Notes: a model not told the origin generated them from the letters alone. Positions 25,218-33,455 are shown, counted from the stretch's first letter. The stretch is DNA of 33,710 nt from Alphaproteobacteria bacterium (GCA_016779005.1 JADHOL010000020.1:1-33710); one strand, 5' to 3'. A program made the numbers and translations.

Positions 25218-26420
25218 ATGATTGAGCTTTTAAATATTCCAGCCTTCAGGACTTTGTTTGTTGCCCAAATCATTGCGTTAACTGGCACAGGGCTTACTAC
25301 TATCGCGCTTGCTTTGCTTGCTTATGAACTTGCTGGCAGCGAAGCGGGTATTGTACTTGGAACTGCACTCGCGATAAAAATGATTGCTTATGTTTTTATC
25401 TCTCCAGTCATTACAGGACTAACCGTAAATAGCAGAAAAAAACAGTATCTTATTTTCTTGAGTATTGGGCGCGCGCTTTTTGTAATTTCTTTGTTTTATG
25501 TAACTGCAATCTGGCAAATTTATATCATTATATTTTGTCTTCAAGCATTATCTGCAGGGTTTACGCCTATCTATCAATCAATGATTTCAGATATCTTAAC
25601 GCAGGATAGCTTATTTATCAAAGGCTCCTCTTTGTCCAGAATAGCGTATAATCTAGAGAATATACTCAGCCCTACAATTGCCATCCTCATACTTGCCTTT
25701 ATGGATTACACGTCGTTTTTTATTGTAAATGCTATCTGTTTTGGTGTCTCAGCACTGCTGATTCTAGTTACTTCTTTCCCGCAAGCACGCATACAACAAA
25801 AAGGGTCCATCTCTTTCTGGAAGCGTTCCATAAGTGGTATTGTACTCTTTTTTAATAATAGAAATTTAGCAGTAATATTATGTTTGAATATGGTCATCGC
25901 AGCATCTGGCGCAATGATTATTGTAAATAGTGTTACGATAATACAAGGGTTTTTTAATTTGTCAGAAAGCGAGCTTGCCATCGCCATGCTGTTTTATGGG
26001 ATTGGCGCTATTATATCAGCCATATTCATCTTTTTAATAAGTGGTAGTGTGAATTATAAAGCCATTATGCTATTAGGCGCATTTCTTACCTTTATTATAA
26101 GTTTTGCCTCTGCATTCATACAGTCCTATCCGCAGCTTGTATTATCATGGGCATGCTTTGGATTTGCCTCTACTTTTATTTTGGTTCCTATTGGTCAATT
26201 ATTGAGATCAGAAACAAATGAGAATGATAGGGCAGCAATTTTTGGCGCACAATTTAGTCTTTCTCACGCCTGTTGGTTGATTACTTATCCATTATTAGGA
26301 TATCTTCTAGTACTAGTCGGTCTCAAGGTTAGCTTCCTTATTATTGCCGGTATTGTGTTAAGCTCAACACTGATAGCTTGGTTTTTATGGTTTAGCCCGA
26401 AAGGCACATTATTCAGTTAA
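25218..26420 (+). CDS. MFS transporter
   Basis: A 400-residue membrane protein with about 12 hydrophobic helices, starting LNIPAFRTLFVAQIIALTG, a layout typical of EntS/MFS_3-type exporters. It starts 15 bases after the CoxM-like gene and ends 15 bases before the decarboxylase-like gene, so all four are likely co-transcribed. The familiar GxxxDRxGR loop is degenerate here (GLTVNSRKKQY at about 63-73). It may import or export the organic substrate handled by the neighbouring enzymes. That is inference from position. Confidence 0.85.
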   Translation: MIELLNIPAFRTLFVAQIIALTGTGLTTIALALLAYELAGSEAGIVLGTALAIKMIAYVFISPVITGLTVNSRKKQYLIFLSIGRALFVISLFYVTAIWQIYIIIFCLQALSAGFTPIYQSMISDILTQDSLFIKGSSLSRIAYNLENILSPTIAILILAFMDYTSFFIVNAICFGVSALLILVTSFPQARIQQKGSISFWKRSISGIVLFFNNRNLAVILCLNMVIAASGAMIIVNSVTIIQGFFNLSESELAIAMLFYGIGAIISAIFIFLISGSVNYKAIMLLGAFLTFIISFASAFIQSYPQLVLSWACFGFASTFILVPIGQLLRSETNENDRAAIFGAQFSLSHACWLITYPLLGYLLVLVGLKVSFLIIAGIVLSSTLIAWFLWFSPKGTLFS

Positions 26421-26435
26421 AGTAGAAAGAATTTT

Positions 26436-27419
26436 ATGAAATTATCAATTGCTTGTGTAGCGACAGATAGAAGTCGTCCTATATCCAACGGGGATGTAAC
26501 ATCAGATAAGTATGAATTTGACGTTCACTTTGGGGAGCCTGAAGAATTATTTCGGATTGCGTTGCAGGAAGCGCGATATGATATTACCGAATTATCAATG
26601 GGCAGTCATATTACCAAAACGGCACGGGGTGATTCTCAGTATATTGGCATTCCTGTTTTTCCATCACGCGCGTTCAGGCATTCTGGCATATTTATTCGCT
26701 CTGATAAAAATATAAAATCTCTTGCAGATTTAAAGGGATTACGAGTTGGGGTTCCAGAATTCCAGCAGACAGCTGGAATTTGGCTACGCGGCTTAATGGC
26801 TGATGAATATGGCGTTAAAAGCGATGATGTATCTTGGAGAGTTGGAGCGTTAAACGCGCCTGGCCCAGGCGAGCGCATGAAAATAACACTGCCAGAGCAT
26901 ATGGATGTGCATTCAATCAAACAGGGCGAATATCTGGATCAGCTTATTACAGAGGGCGAAATAGATGCCATATTCTCCCCCAGAGAGCCGAATAGTCTGT
27001 TAGATCCAAAAGTGCCTGTAAAACGGTTATTCGGCGATGTGCCAGCAGCAGAGCGGGCTTATTGCCAGAAAACAGGCTTCTTTCCCATAATGCATTGTCT
27101 GGCAGTAAAGAAAACATTATTAGAAGAATATCCCGATTTGCCAGAGCATTTATTTAAGCTTTTTGCAAAAGCAAAAAAATTTAGTTTAGATGAGATGTTG
27201 CTTGGAAATGTTCTGCGTGTATCGCTGCCATGGCTGAAGGAACTTCATACAGAATTTGCGAATTTAATGGGCGGTAATCCATGGCCATATGGCTTGTCTG
27301 TGAATCAGGCTGAGATATCAGCTTTGATACGTTATGCGGTAATGGATGGCATTGCTGTTAAGGAAATAGAGCCAAGCGAGTTGTTTCATCCAAATACCCA
27401 TGGATTGATAGATTATTAA
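26436..27419 (+). CDS. 4,5-dihydroxyphthalate decarboxylase-like / periplasmic-binding fold protein
   Basis: A 327-residue protein resembling the Pht5-type 4,5-dihydroxyphthalate decarboxylase group, which shares a periplasmic-binding-protein fold (NMT1/TauA-like). Recognisable stretches are DVHFGEPEELFRIALQEARY near the N-terminus, IGIPVFPSRAFRHSGIFIR near 71-89, and LKGLRVGVPEFQQTAGIWLRG near 98-118. There is no signal peptide, which argues for a cytosolic enzyme and against a transport binding protein. As last gene of a cluster with molybdenum-hydroxylase subunits and an MFS transporter, it suggests breakdown of an aromatic or heterocyclic acid. Actual substrate unknown. Confidence 0.8.
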   Translation: MKLSIACVATDRSRPISNGDVTSDKYEFDVHFGEPEELFRIALQEARYDITELSMGSHITKTARGDSQYIGIPVFPSRAFRHSGIFIRSDKNIKSLADLKGLRVGVPEFQQTAGIWLRGLMADEYGVKSDDVSWRVGALNAPGPGERMKITLPEHMDVHSIKQGEYLDQLITEGEIDAIFSPREPNSLLDPKVPVKRLFGDVPAAERAYCQKTGFFPIMHCLAVKKTLLEEYPDLPEHLFKLFAKAKKFSLDEMLLGNVLRVSLPWLKELHTEFANLMGGNPWPYGLSVNQAEISALIRYAVMDGIAVKEIEPSELFHPNTHGLIDY

Positions 27420-27450
27420 CGATGGTACGAATATCTGTTTTGACAGGCCC

Positions 27451-27954
27451 TTATTTTGTCACAGATAAATCACCATTATATCGGGCCACATAAAAATGCC
27501 GTTTTGATGCCCAGAAGCATTTTTTTTCATCTGGAATAACAGCGAAGAAATCTGTTGTTTCCTGAAATGAAAAGCGTTGTTTGCATCCAAGGTAGCGAAC
27601 AAATAGATGGTCTGGCTGGATATCTATCTTACCAATGGGCGATTCCTTCACTATTATGTCTGCTTCATCACTTTTGAAGCAATGTCCCATTTTGTTGCCA
27701 CGACATTTTTTTTCTGTTGAATTTATCACCTTCAGATAGGAGAATATCCCGTCTGTTACCCTGAATCCCTCATTATCAAACATATAACAGCCATCATCAG
27801 GGGCTTTGGTGCGATTAGAAAACTCGCATGTAAACCAAACGCCATTCCAGATTAGATTGGTATTAGTATCAGCATTTGCTGAATGGATAGCTGGCAAATA
27901 TAAGATAATAATAGCCAATAAATAGCGATTTAAAACGGCTCGTAAATGATACAT
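27451..27954 (-). CDS. Secreted six-cysteine protein of unknown function
   Basis: A 167-residue protein I do not recognise. Residues 1-28 form a signal peptide (RAVLNR then a hydrophobic LLAIIILYLPAI and SANA|D cleavage). The mature part has exactly six cysteines (43, 56, 84, 92, 124, 146), an even number that fits three disulfides in the periplasm. Aromatic residues are frequent. It stands alone: convergent with the decarboxylase-like gene and 91 bases from the next gene on the same strand. No catalytic motif can be seen. Confidence 0.75.
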   Translation of the reverse strand: MYHLRAVLNRYLLAIIILYLPAIHSANADTNTNLIWNGVWFTCEFSNRTKAPDDGCYMFDNEGFRVTDGIFSYLKVINSTEKKCRGNKMGHCFKSDEADIIVKESPIGKIDIQPDHLFVRYLGCKQRFSFQETTDFFAVIPDEKKCFWASKRHFYVARYNGDLSVTK

Positions 27955-28045
27955 TAGCTGTCCTCTTAAAAGTGCTTACCTGATTTGTTTTGGGTATGAA
28001 TATTCAATTTTCTAACTCTGTTTTTTAGCGAATAGGGTATCCTTA

Positions 28046-28282
28046 CTAGAACCAGCGAATCATGCCAATAAGTCCAGCTGACGCGTAGAAAACTTGTAAT
28101 AATAAAATCCCCCGAAACTTATTTCTATACGCCCATATGGCAATTGAAATGGCTGAAATTAAGAGTAACAGGAAACCCAGAAATTCGGCACCGATATTAA
28201 AAGCGATTAACATTGAATAGAGTATCGCTGTTAGAACGCCAAACCATTCTAGAATTAAATTCTGTGTTAATTTTGGGAACAT
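28046..28282 (-). CDS. Small membrane protein, PnuC-like fragment or DUF family
   Basis: A 78-residue hydrophobic protein with three likely membrane segments at about 11-28, 31-48 and 56-75, separated by a short basic loop (YRNKFR). Aromatic residues at the helix ends (EWFGVL, GMIRWF) recall the repeat unit of PnuC-type nicotinamide riboside transporters, but it is far too short to be one. Similar single-domain small proteins occur in alphaproteobacteria without known function. GAGGCAGG lies just before the ATG at 28282. It is divergent from the HIT gene. Confidence 0.65.
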   Translation of the reverse strand: MFPKLTQNLILEWFGVLTAILYSMLIAFNIGAEFLGFLLLLISAISIAIWAYRNKFRGILLLQVFYASAGLIGMIRWF

Positions 28283-28412
28283 GCCTGCCTCTAAAAATGA
28301 AATTTCACTATTATTATGTATTGATATATATTCATTTGTCTATAATCGCCCAGATTTGGGATATCATGTTTTGGCAAAAACATATTCAAGCAAACTTTAG
28401 AAGGAGGCATTT

Positions 28413-28853
28413 TTGCCAGATTTTAAGCCAGATTTTAATTTAGACCCCAAATTGGAAAAAGACAGCTTTTTGAGTGATGTTTTTGACGAAATTCAGATTA
28501 GAACCATTAATGATTCTCGCTATATTTGGTTTATTTTGGTGCCAGCCATACCGCAGCTCAAAGAGTGGCACGATTTGCCCCCCGCCCTCGAAGCCAAGCT
28601 ACTTCACTTAACCAGAAACCTTAGCCAGTTTTTAAGTCAAACCCTTCATACAGACAAAATTAATATTGCTGCTCTTGGTAATATCGTCTCTCAGTTTCAC
28701 TTGCATATTATTGCACGCCATAAAGGGGATGCCAGTTGGCCAAATCCAGTTTGGGGGGATGGCATTGCAACAGCTTTAGAAAAAGATGAATTTCATGCAA
28801 GACAAAAACTAATATCAGATTTTCATAAATATCTGTCTAACGTAAATGCTTAG
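28413..28853 (+). CDS. HIT family protein (nucleotide hydrolase/transferase-like)
   Basis: A 146-residue histidine-triad superfamily protein. The motif reads QFHLHIIAR (95-102 region), with His96 and His98 present and Ile in place of the third His, as in a bacterial subgroup of the family. KGDASWPNPVWG follows, also subgroup-typical. HIT proteins cleave phosphoanhydride or phosphoramidate bonds in nucleotides. The start is TTG at 28413: AAGGAGG at 28401-28407 is five bases upstream and there is no ATG at suitable distance. Stand-alone gene, convergent with the sugar dehydrogenase gene. Confidence 0.88.
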   Translation: MPDFKPDFNLDPKLEKDSFLSDVFDEIQIRTINDSRYIWFILVPAIPQLKEWHDLPPALEAKLLHLTRNLSQFLSQTLHTDKINIAALGNIVSQFHLHIIARHKGDASWPNPVWGDGIATALEKDEFHARQKLISDFHKYLSNVNA

Positions 28854-28881
28854 AGCTAACACCCCTTCAGAGCTAAAACCC

Positions 28882-30033
28882 CTATGGAGACTTTAAAAAT
28901 TTTATCAATGAGGCGTTATCTCCATCTTCTATCACCCAGATAACACCGTTTTTGCCGATCTCTATATCACGCACTCTTTTAGACCAGCTAAACCGTTCCA
29001 CTTCTTCGGGTTTATCCTTATTAAATGCAATTCTAATGAGGGCTCTGCTTTTCAACCCCCCTATCAGGGCATTCCCGTTCCATGTTGGAAATTCTGCCCC
29101 CTCATAAAAAGCGAGAGCAGATGGGGCAATGGTTGGGATCCAGAATAACGCAGGCGCTTGAAATTCAGCGTATGTTTTGTGGGAGGGGATTTTAATTCCG
29201 CTATAATGGCTTCCCTCAGATACGATTGGCCAGCCATAATTCGCGCCCTTTTGAATTAAATTCAACTCATCCCCATCTTTTGGTCCCATCTCAGTAGACC
29301 AAAGCTGACCGCCTTTGCGGAAAGCTATGCCCAGCACGTTTCTGTGACCTAGCGTCCAAAATGATTTGGCAAGTAACCCTTTATTCTGAAACGGATTATC
29401 TTTAGGCGCTTTGCCATCTTCTGTTAGCCGGATAATCTTCCCTAAATTTGTATCCCAGCGTTGGGCAGGGTTCATTTTTTGTCTATCACCAGAGCTTATG
29501 AAAATATCTCGCTCATAATCAGAGCCTGCTGGCCCAAACACCATTTTATGAGAGAAATGCCCACTACCGGTTGTCGCTGGTATTTGTTGCCAGATATCAG
29601 TTATATCGGTTAATTTTGGCGTATCAGATATAGTAAGTTTAGCCCGAATTACCTTGGCAAATTTTGTAAGGCCAAAATTATCCGTGCTAACATAAGATAT
29701 ATAAATAAGGCGGTTTTTATCAAATTCAGGGTGAATGATAACATCACCAAGCCCGCCTTGACCGCCAACCGATACCTCAGGGACATTGCCAACTGGTTTT
29801 TTAAACCCAAAGGCATCAACAAGCCATAATGTGCCATCTTTGGTAGTGATAAGCATCGTATCATTATTGATAAGCGATAATGCCCATGGCTTTTCAAAGG
29901 TTGCTATTACCTCGCCAAAAATCTTGCTTCCGCTGGTGCCAATAATCTGCATAGCGTGCAGGTTATGAGCAAAAACACCCCCTAAGAAAAGGGCTAAGAA
30001 GATTGCCCCAACAAGATTGAATTTTAGGTTCAC
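28882..30033 (-). CDS. PQQ-dependent aldose sugar dehydrogenase-like protein (soluble GDH type)
   Basis: A 383-residue six-bladed beta-propeller protein with an N-terminal membrane/signal segment (FNLVGAIFLALFLGGVFA, about 5-22), so periplasmic. The candidate catalytic His lies in SGHFSHKMVFG near residue 160. ISSGDRQ, GHRNVLGIAF and WSTEMGPKDGDELN followed by GANYGWP are the GSDH/YliI signature blocks; the common EHGP is EMGP here. Such enzymes oxidise free aldoses to lactones with PQQ. Its ATG overlaps the stop of the AhpD-like gene by four bases, so both are translated together. No PQQ synthesis genes lie in the window. Confidence 0.88.
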   Translation of the reverse strand: MNLKFNLVGAIFLALFLGGVFAHNLHAMQIIGTSGSKIFGEVIATFEKPWALSLINNDTMLITTKDGTLWLVDAFGFKKPVGNVPEVSVGGQGGLGDVIIHPEFDKNRLIYISYVSTDNFGLTKFAKVIRAKLTISDTPKLTDITDIWQQIPATTGSGHFSHKMVFGPAGSDYERDIFISSGDRQKMNPAQRWDTNLGKIIRLTEDGKAPKDNPFQNKGLLAKSFWTLGHRNVLGIAFRKGGQLWSTEMGPKDGDELNLIQKGANYGWPIVSEGSHYSGIKIPSHKTYAEFQAPALFWIPTIAPSALAFYEGAEFPTWNGNALIGGLKSRALIRIAFNKDKPEEVERFSWSKRVRDIEIGKNGVIWVIEDGDNASLIKFLKSP

Positions 30034-30686
30034 TTGCCGCTTTGATCCCTAAATTTTTGATCTGGAAACTTAGCCGCAAAATCTTCGAGAGCATCCAGTG
30101 ATAGCTTCCCGACCGCATCCCACTGTTTCCTGTTATAAGTTTCACTTTCTAATTCTGACACAAAGGAATCATTCAACCTATTGCCCAGATTAAACAAACC
30201 AGAAGCAAGTGTGATCTCAATAACGTCTCGATCGGAAAATTCAACTTTCATTCTATCTGCTAATTCCTGATTATCACGCGAACGGTTGAGAGTGACAGCT
30301 TCTGCCCATTCAAGAGCTAATTTTTCTCGGGTTGTAAATAAAGGGGATGATTTATAATCATCTGTTGATAGCGCAATTATCTGCTCATCGCTGAGGCCAA
30401 TACCTTTGGCATAGATTCTCGTATGAGACGTGCAATAATTACATTCATTAGTCATTGAGGTTTTCACACAAGCCAACCCACGCAATTTAACATCTGAATT
30501 AGAGCCAAGACCGTCCTGACGAATAGAAACCAAAAAGCCAAGCCACCATCTTGCGATTTCAGGCGTGTGGGTAATTAATATTTTCATCAGGTTTGAAGTT
30601 CTACCCAAGAACTGTTCTGCCGCGTCAAAAATCTCCGTTTCTGACGTTGAATAATCCTCTTTCTCTAAATTGGACACGCGTTGCAT
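30030..30686 (-). CDS. Carboxymuconolactone decarboxylase / AhpD-like protein
   Basis: A 218-residue all-helical protein of the CMD/AhpD family. The redox motif CNYC (Cys82, Cys85) with His88 (TNECNYCTSHT) is complete, pointing to peroxidase-linked disulfide chemistry rather than the decarboxylase. I choose the ATG at 30686 since GAGGGG lies just upstream; an in-frame ATG 60 bases earlier has no such site. It is the first gene of a two-gene operon with the PQQ sugar dehydrogenase-like gene. Function is probably peroxide or alkyl-hydroperoxide defence. Substrate and partner are unknown. Confidence 0.85.
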   Translation of the reverse strand: MQRVSNLEKEDYSTSETEIFDAAEQFLGRTSNLMKILITHTPEIARWWLGFLVSIRQDGLGSNSDVKLRGLACVKTSMTNECNYCTSHTRIYAKGIGLSDEQIIALSTDDYKSSPLFTTREKLALEWAEAVTLNRSRDNQELADRMKVEFSDRDVIEITLASGLFNLGNRLNDSFVSELESETYNRKQWDAVGKLSLDALEDFAAKFPDQKFRDQSGK

Positions 30687-30888
30687 ATTTTTTCCCCTCA
30701 CATAATTTTTAGTATAGAGTTGAGCAAAATGGCGGTATCGAGTCAATTACTCAAAAACAGCAGGTCTCATTGCTCTCAATCTCCTTCATATTAAATTATA
30801 TTAAATTAGATGATTTATTGAAATTGACTTTCTGCGCCCGCCATATAACAGTTACTAACAAAAACAAACGCTTGGAATATTTTAACTT
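30687..30888. promoter_or_regulatory. Divergent gap with a 10-bp tandem repeat
   Basis: TATTAAATTA is repeated perfectly in tandem at 30789-30798 and 30799-30808 in the AT-rich gap between the AhpD-like and CocE-like genes. One helical-turn spacing suggests a regulator site or simply promoter-region AT bias. No clear promoter boxes were assigned. Confidence 0.3.
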
Positions 30889-32619
30889 ATGACAAAAATT
30901 ACGTATAATGATGGTATGAAAATTTATTGGGATCATCCTATTGAAATGGAGGATGGTGTTATTTTAAGGGCTGATATTTTCTGCCCCGAAGCAGCAGGTA
31001 AATATCCTGTTATTATGACCTATGGTGTCTATGGAAAATGGCTCGACTTCAGAGATGGATATAAGCCGCAATGGGATATTATGGTAGAAAAATTTCCTGA
31101 AGTTATGCATAATACGTCCAGTAAATACCAAAATTGGGAAGTCGTAGATCCTGAGAGATGGGTTCCAGATGGGTATGTGTGTGTGCGCATAGATTCCCGT
31201 GGGGCTGGTCGCTCTCCTGGATATTTAGATCCCTTCTCCCCACGTGAAACCAAAGATTTTTATAATTGTATTCAATGGGCAGCCGAACAGGATTGGTCAA
31301 ACGGTAAAATTGGTCTGAACGGTATTTCATATTACGCCATTAATCAGTGGCAAGTTGCCGAATTACAGCCCCCTAATCTTACTGCTATGTGTATCTGGGA
31401 GGGTGCACATGATTTATATAGAGAATGGGCCTATCATGGGGGTATGTTTTGTACCTATGGCGGAAACTGGTATAAAGGGCGATGTATTCCAAGGCAGCAT
31501 GGCTTAGGCGTAAACGGATATAAAGCGCGGATTAATGGTGATTATGTCTCAGGACCTCCTACTTTGTCTAACGAGGAGCTAGGCTTTAATAGAACCAATA
31601 TGAACAGCGATATGTTCCAGAATAAGCTAGTGACAGATCAATATTGGCAAGAAAGAATACCTGATTTTTCAAAAATTCATGTCCCGGTGCTTTCTGCAGC
31701 TAATTGGGGTGGGCAGTCGCTTCATTCTCGTGGAAACTTTGAGGGGTTTGGTAAAATCGCTTCGACAGAAAAATGGCTTGAAGTGCATGGGCTGGAGCAT
31801 TGGACAGAGTTTTATACCGATTATGGCGTAGATATGCAGAAAAGATTCTTTGGGCATTATCTCAAAGGAGAGGAGAATAACTGGGAAAAGGAACCAAGAG
31901 TTACACTTCAGGTAAGATACCCAGGCGATAAGTTTGTCGAGCGAAAAGAAAATGAATGGCCACTTGCGCGGACAAACTGGACTAAATTATATCTAACCCC
32001 ATCAGGCTCACTCGCAACAGAGGAAAAACCATTTGAGGAATCCAAAGTTGACTATAATGGTTTTGGTGAGGGTATAACATTCTTAAGTGAGCCCCTAAAT
32101 GCTGAAACTGAGATAACAGGTCCAATGGCCTCAAAATTATTTGTATCTTCAGAAACGCAGGATGCTGATTTATTTTTAGTCGTGCGGGTCTTTACAGAAG
32201 ATTTCAAGGAAGTAACTTTCAAAGGGGCGCTTGATCCAAACACGCCTGTTGGTCAGGGCTGGCTGCGTGCCTCTCACCGGAAGCTTGATCCAGAAATGAG
32301 CAAACCTTACAGGCCTTATTATGCTCATGATGAGATTCAACCGCTTGAGCCTAGAAAAATATATGAATTGGATATTGAGATTTGGCCTACCTCGATTGTA
32401 ATTCCAAAAAATTACAGGATTGGTTTGACTGTTAGAGGCAAAGATTATGTTAATCAGTCTGTTGGGGGTAGCACACTCCCGAACATGAATAAATTTTCAG
32501 GTTGTGGCCCGTTCTTGCATAATGACCCTGATGATAGACCTATGGATGTGTTTGGCAAAAAAGTATCCTTACACTTCTCTGAGGAGCAAATGCCATATTT
32601 GCTTCTGCCGGTGATTTAA
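30889..32619 (+). CDS. CocE/NonD family hydrolase (X-Pro dipeptidyl-peptidase S15-like)
   Basis: A 576-residue alpha/beta-hydrolase with a C-terminal jelly-roll domain (from about 385), the CocE layout. The nucleophile is Ser147 in GLNGISYYAINQ, the His is His304 in VHGLEHWTEFY, and DSRGAGRSPG at 102-111 forms the oxyanion region. In CocE the third residue is an Asp in a GWxD stretch; the matching place here reads AANWGGQSLHSRG (270-282) without Asp, so the acid may be elsewhere. No signal peptide, so cytosolic. Family members hydrolyse esters, amides or acyl-proline peptides. The ribosome binding site before 30889 is poor. Stand-alone gene ending just before the tRNA. Confidence 0.88.
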   Translation: MTKITYNDGMKIYWDHPIEMEDGVILRADIFCPEAAGKYPVIMTYGVYGKWLDFRDGYKPQWDIMVEKFPEVMHNTSSKYQNWEVVDPERWVPDGYVCVRIDSRGAGRSPGYLDPFSPRETKDFYNCIQWAAEQDWSNGKIGLNGISYYAINQWQVAELQPPNLTAMCIWEGAHDLYREWAYHGGMFCTYGGNWYKGRCIPRQHGLGVNGYKARINGDYVSGPPTLSNEELGFNRTNMNSDMFQNKLVTDQYWQERIPDFSKIHVPVLSAANWGGQSLHSRGNFEGFGKIASTEKWLEVHGLEHWTEFYTDYGVDMQKRFFGHYLKGEENNWEKEPRVTLQVRYPGDKFVERKENEWPLARTNWTKLYLTPSGSLATEEKPFEESKVDYNGFGEGITFLSEPLNAETEITGPMASKLFVSSETQDADLFLVVRVFTEDFKEVTFKGALDPNTPVGQGWLRASHRKLDPEMSKPYRPYYAHDEIQPLEPRKIYELDIEIWPTSIVIPKNYRIGLTVRGKDYVNQSVGGSTLPNMNKFSGCGPFLHNDPDDRPMDVFGKKVSLHFSEEQMPYLLLPVI

Positions 32620-32647
32620 CCAAGGCAGGTAGAATATTAAAAAAGAA

Positions 32648-32724
32648 TGGCGCGCCCGAGAGGATTCGAACCCCTGGCCCCTAGATTCGAAGTCTAGTGC
32701 TCTATCCAGCTGAGCTACAGGCGC
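32648..32724 (-). tRNA. tRNA-Arg (anticodon TCG)
   Basis: A complete 77-nt cloverleaf on the minus strand. Acceptor strands GCGCCTG and CGGGCGC pair over seven positions (one G-U), then discriminator G and an encoded CCA at 32650-32648. The anticodon stem CTAGA/TCTAG closes the loop CTTCGAA, giving anticodon TCG, which reads CGA. The T arm is AGGGG-TTCGAAT-CCTCT. A long hairpin lies eight bases upstream of its 5' end. Confidence 0.97.
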
Positions 32725-32732
32725 TTATATTG

Positions 32733-32781
32733 AAGACGGTGTTAGGTATTCAAATAAGAACTCAATACCTAATGCCGTCTT
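32733..32781. other. 18-bp hairpin directly 5' of tRNA-Arg
   Basis: AAGACGGTGTTAGGTATT (32733-32750) can pair along its whole length with AATACCTAATGCCGTCTT (32764-32781), allowing two G-U pairs, around a 13-base loop. For rightward transcripts coming from the CocE-like gene it could act as a terminator, though only TTGTTTATC follows. For the tRNA it lies in the promoter or leader zone. Confidence 0.75.
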
Positions 32782-32926
32782 GTTTATCAAGAAATCATCA
32801 AATATGGACATATTTTTTTTAGCTTTTGCATGCGTGTTAGGGTGAATATCAATGATAGCTGCTTGCTTTCAGTTATCAATTTTGCTTAGTTTAATTATAT
32901 CTTATTTAAGTGAGTGGAGAGAAAAT

Positions 32927-33259
32927 ATGGCGATGTCAGCAATGGCTATTCCAATTTTACCAGGGAAAAAAGATTTATGGAAAATGGAAGTTCTGGAGAA
33001 GATGATCAAGCTCAATAAAGCGGAAACTGACGCTATTAGGGAAGAGGCAGGTGTTCATGAAAGAACATTTTTGCAAGAAACCCCTAATGGCGATTTTGTT
33101 ATTCTAACCTTTGAGGGGGAGGATCCGGTTGCTGGGTGGGGTAAGATTATGCAGTCAATGCCGCCAGAATTAGCCTCAGTCGTAGCTGAAATACATGGCT
33201 TTGATACGGATGCGCCTCCACCGCCAATGCCAATGCTTGTTTATGATAGCAAAGCTTAA
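32927..33259 (+). CDS. Small conserved-looking protein of unknown function
   Basis: A 110-residue hydrophilic protein. GGAGAG just before the ATG at 32927 decides this start over an ATG 75 bases upstream, which would add a poorly supported hydrophobic stretch. Visible features are a charged helix-like region (WKMEVLEKMIKLNKAETDAI), a central strand-like part (ERTFLQETPNGDFVILTFEG), and a proline-rich end (DAPPPPMPML). The look recalls ferredoxin-like dimeric alpha/beta barrel proteins of the DUF/antibiotic-monooxygenase kind, but I cannot name the family. It sits alone between the intact tRNA-Arg and the tRNA fragment. Confidence 0.75.
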   Translation: MAMSAMAIPILPGKKDLWKMEVLEKMIKLNKAETDAIREEAGVHERTFLQETPNGDFVILTFEGEDPVAGWGKIMQSMPPELASVVAEIHGFDTDAPPPPMPMLVYDSKA

Positions 33260-33328
33260 CAAGAACAGCCAAAAAAGCTTTATATTACGATTAAACTCGA
33301 GTGCAGAATTTGCATCATAGATGGAAAA

Positions 33329-33389
33329 TGGCGCGCTCGAGAAGATTCGAACTCCTGACCCCTAGATTCGTAGTCTAGTGCTCTATCCA
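33329..33389 (-). repeat. 3' fragment of tRNA-Arg(ACG): candidate attachment-site scar
   Basis: These 61 bases match 56 of 61 positions of the 3' part of the intact tRNA-Arg (32648-32708), including CCA, T arm and anticodon arm, then similarity stops abruptly inside the D loop. The anticodon loop is CTACGAA (anticodon ACG, not TCG). The T stem AGGAG/CTTCT differs from the intact gene by a compensated pair (52-62 A-T for G-C), and the acceptor strand reads CGAGCGC. So it derives from a separate functional tRNA-Arg(ACG), not from decay of the neighbour. The 5' acceptor strand and half of the D arm are missing. Confidence 0.85.
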
Positions 33390-33455
33390 TTTTTCCATGT
33401 AAGTACGTGTTTTTAAACAGATCCTATTTGCGAACATACCATACTTGACTAACGC

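Noticed and set aside
28852-28882. Imperfect 14-bp direct repeat AGAGCTAACACCCC / AGAGCTAAAACCCC between the HIT and sugar dehydrogenase genes
   Set aside because: Only two copies in a short convergent gap with no structural or functional context.
33329-33389. Second complete tRNA gene
   Set aside because: The acceptor 5' strand and half the D arm are missing, so no functional tRNA can fold.
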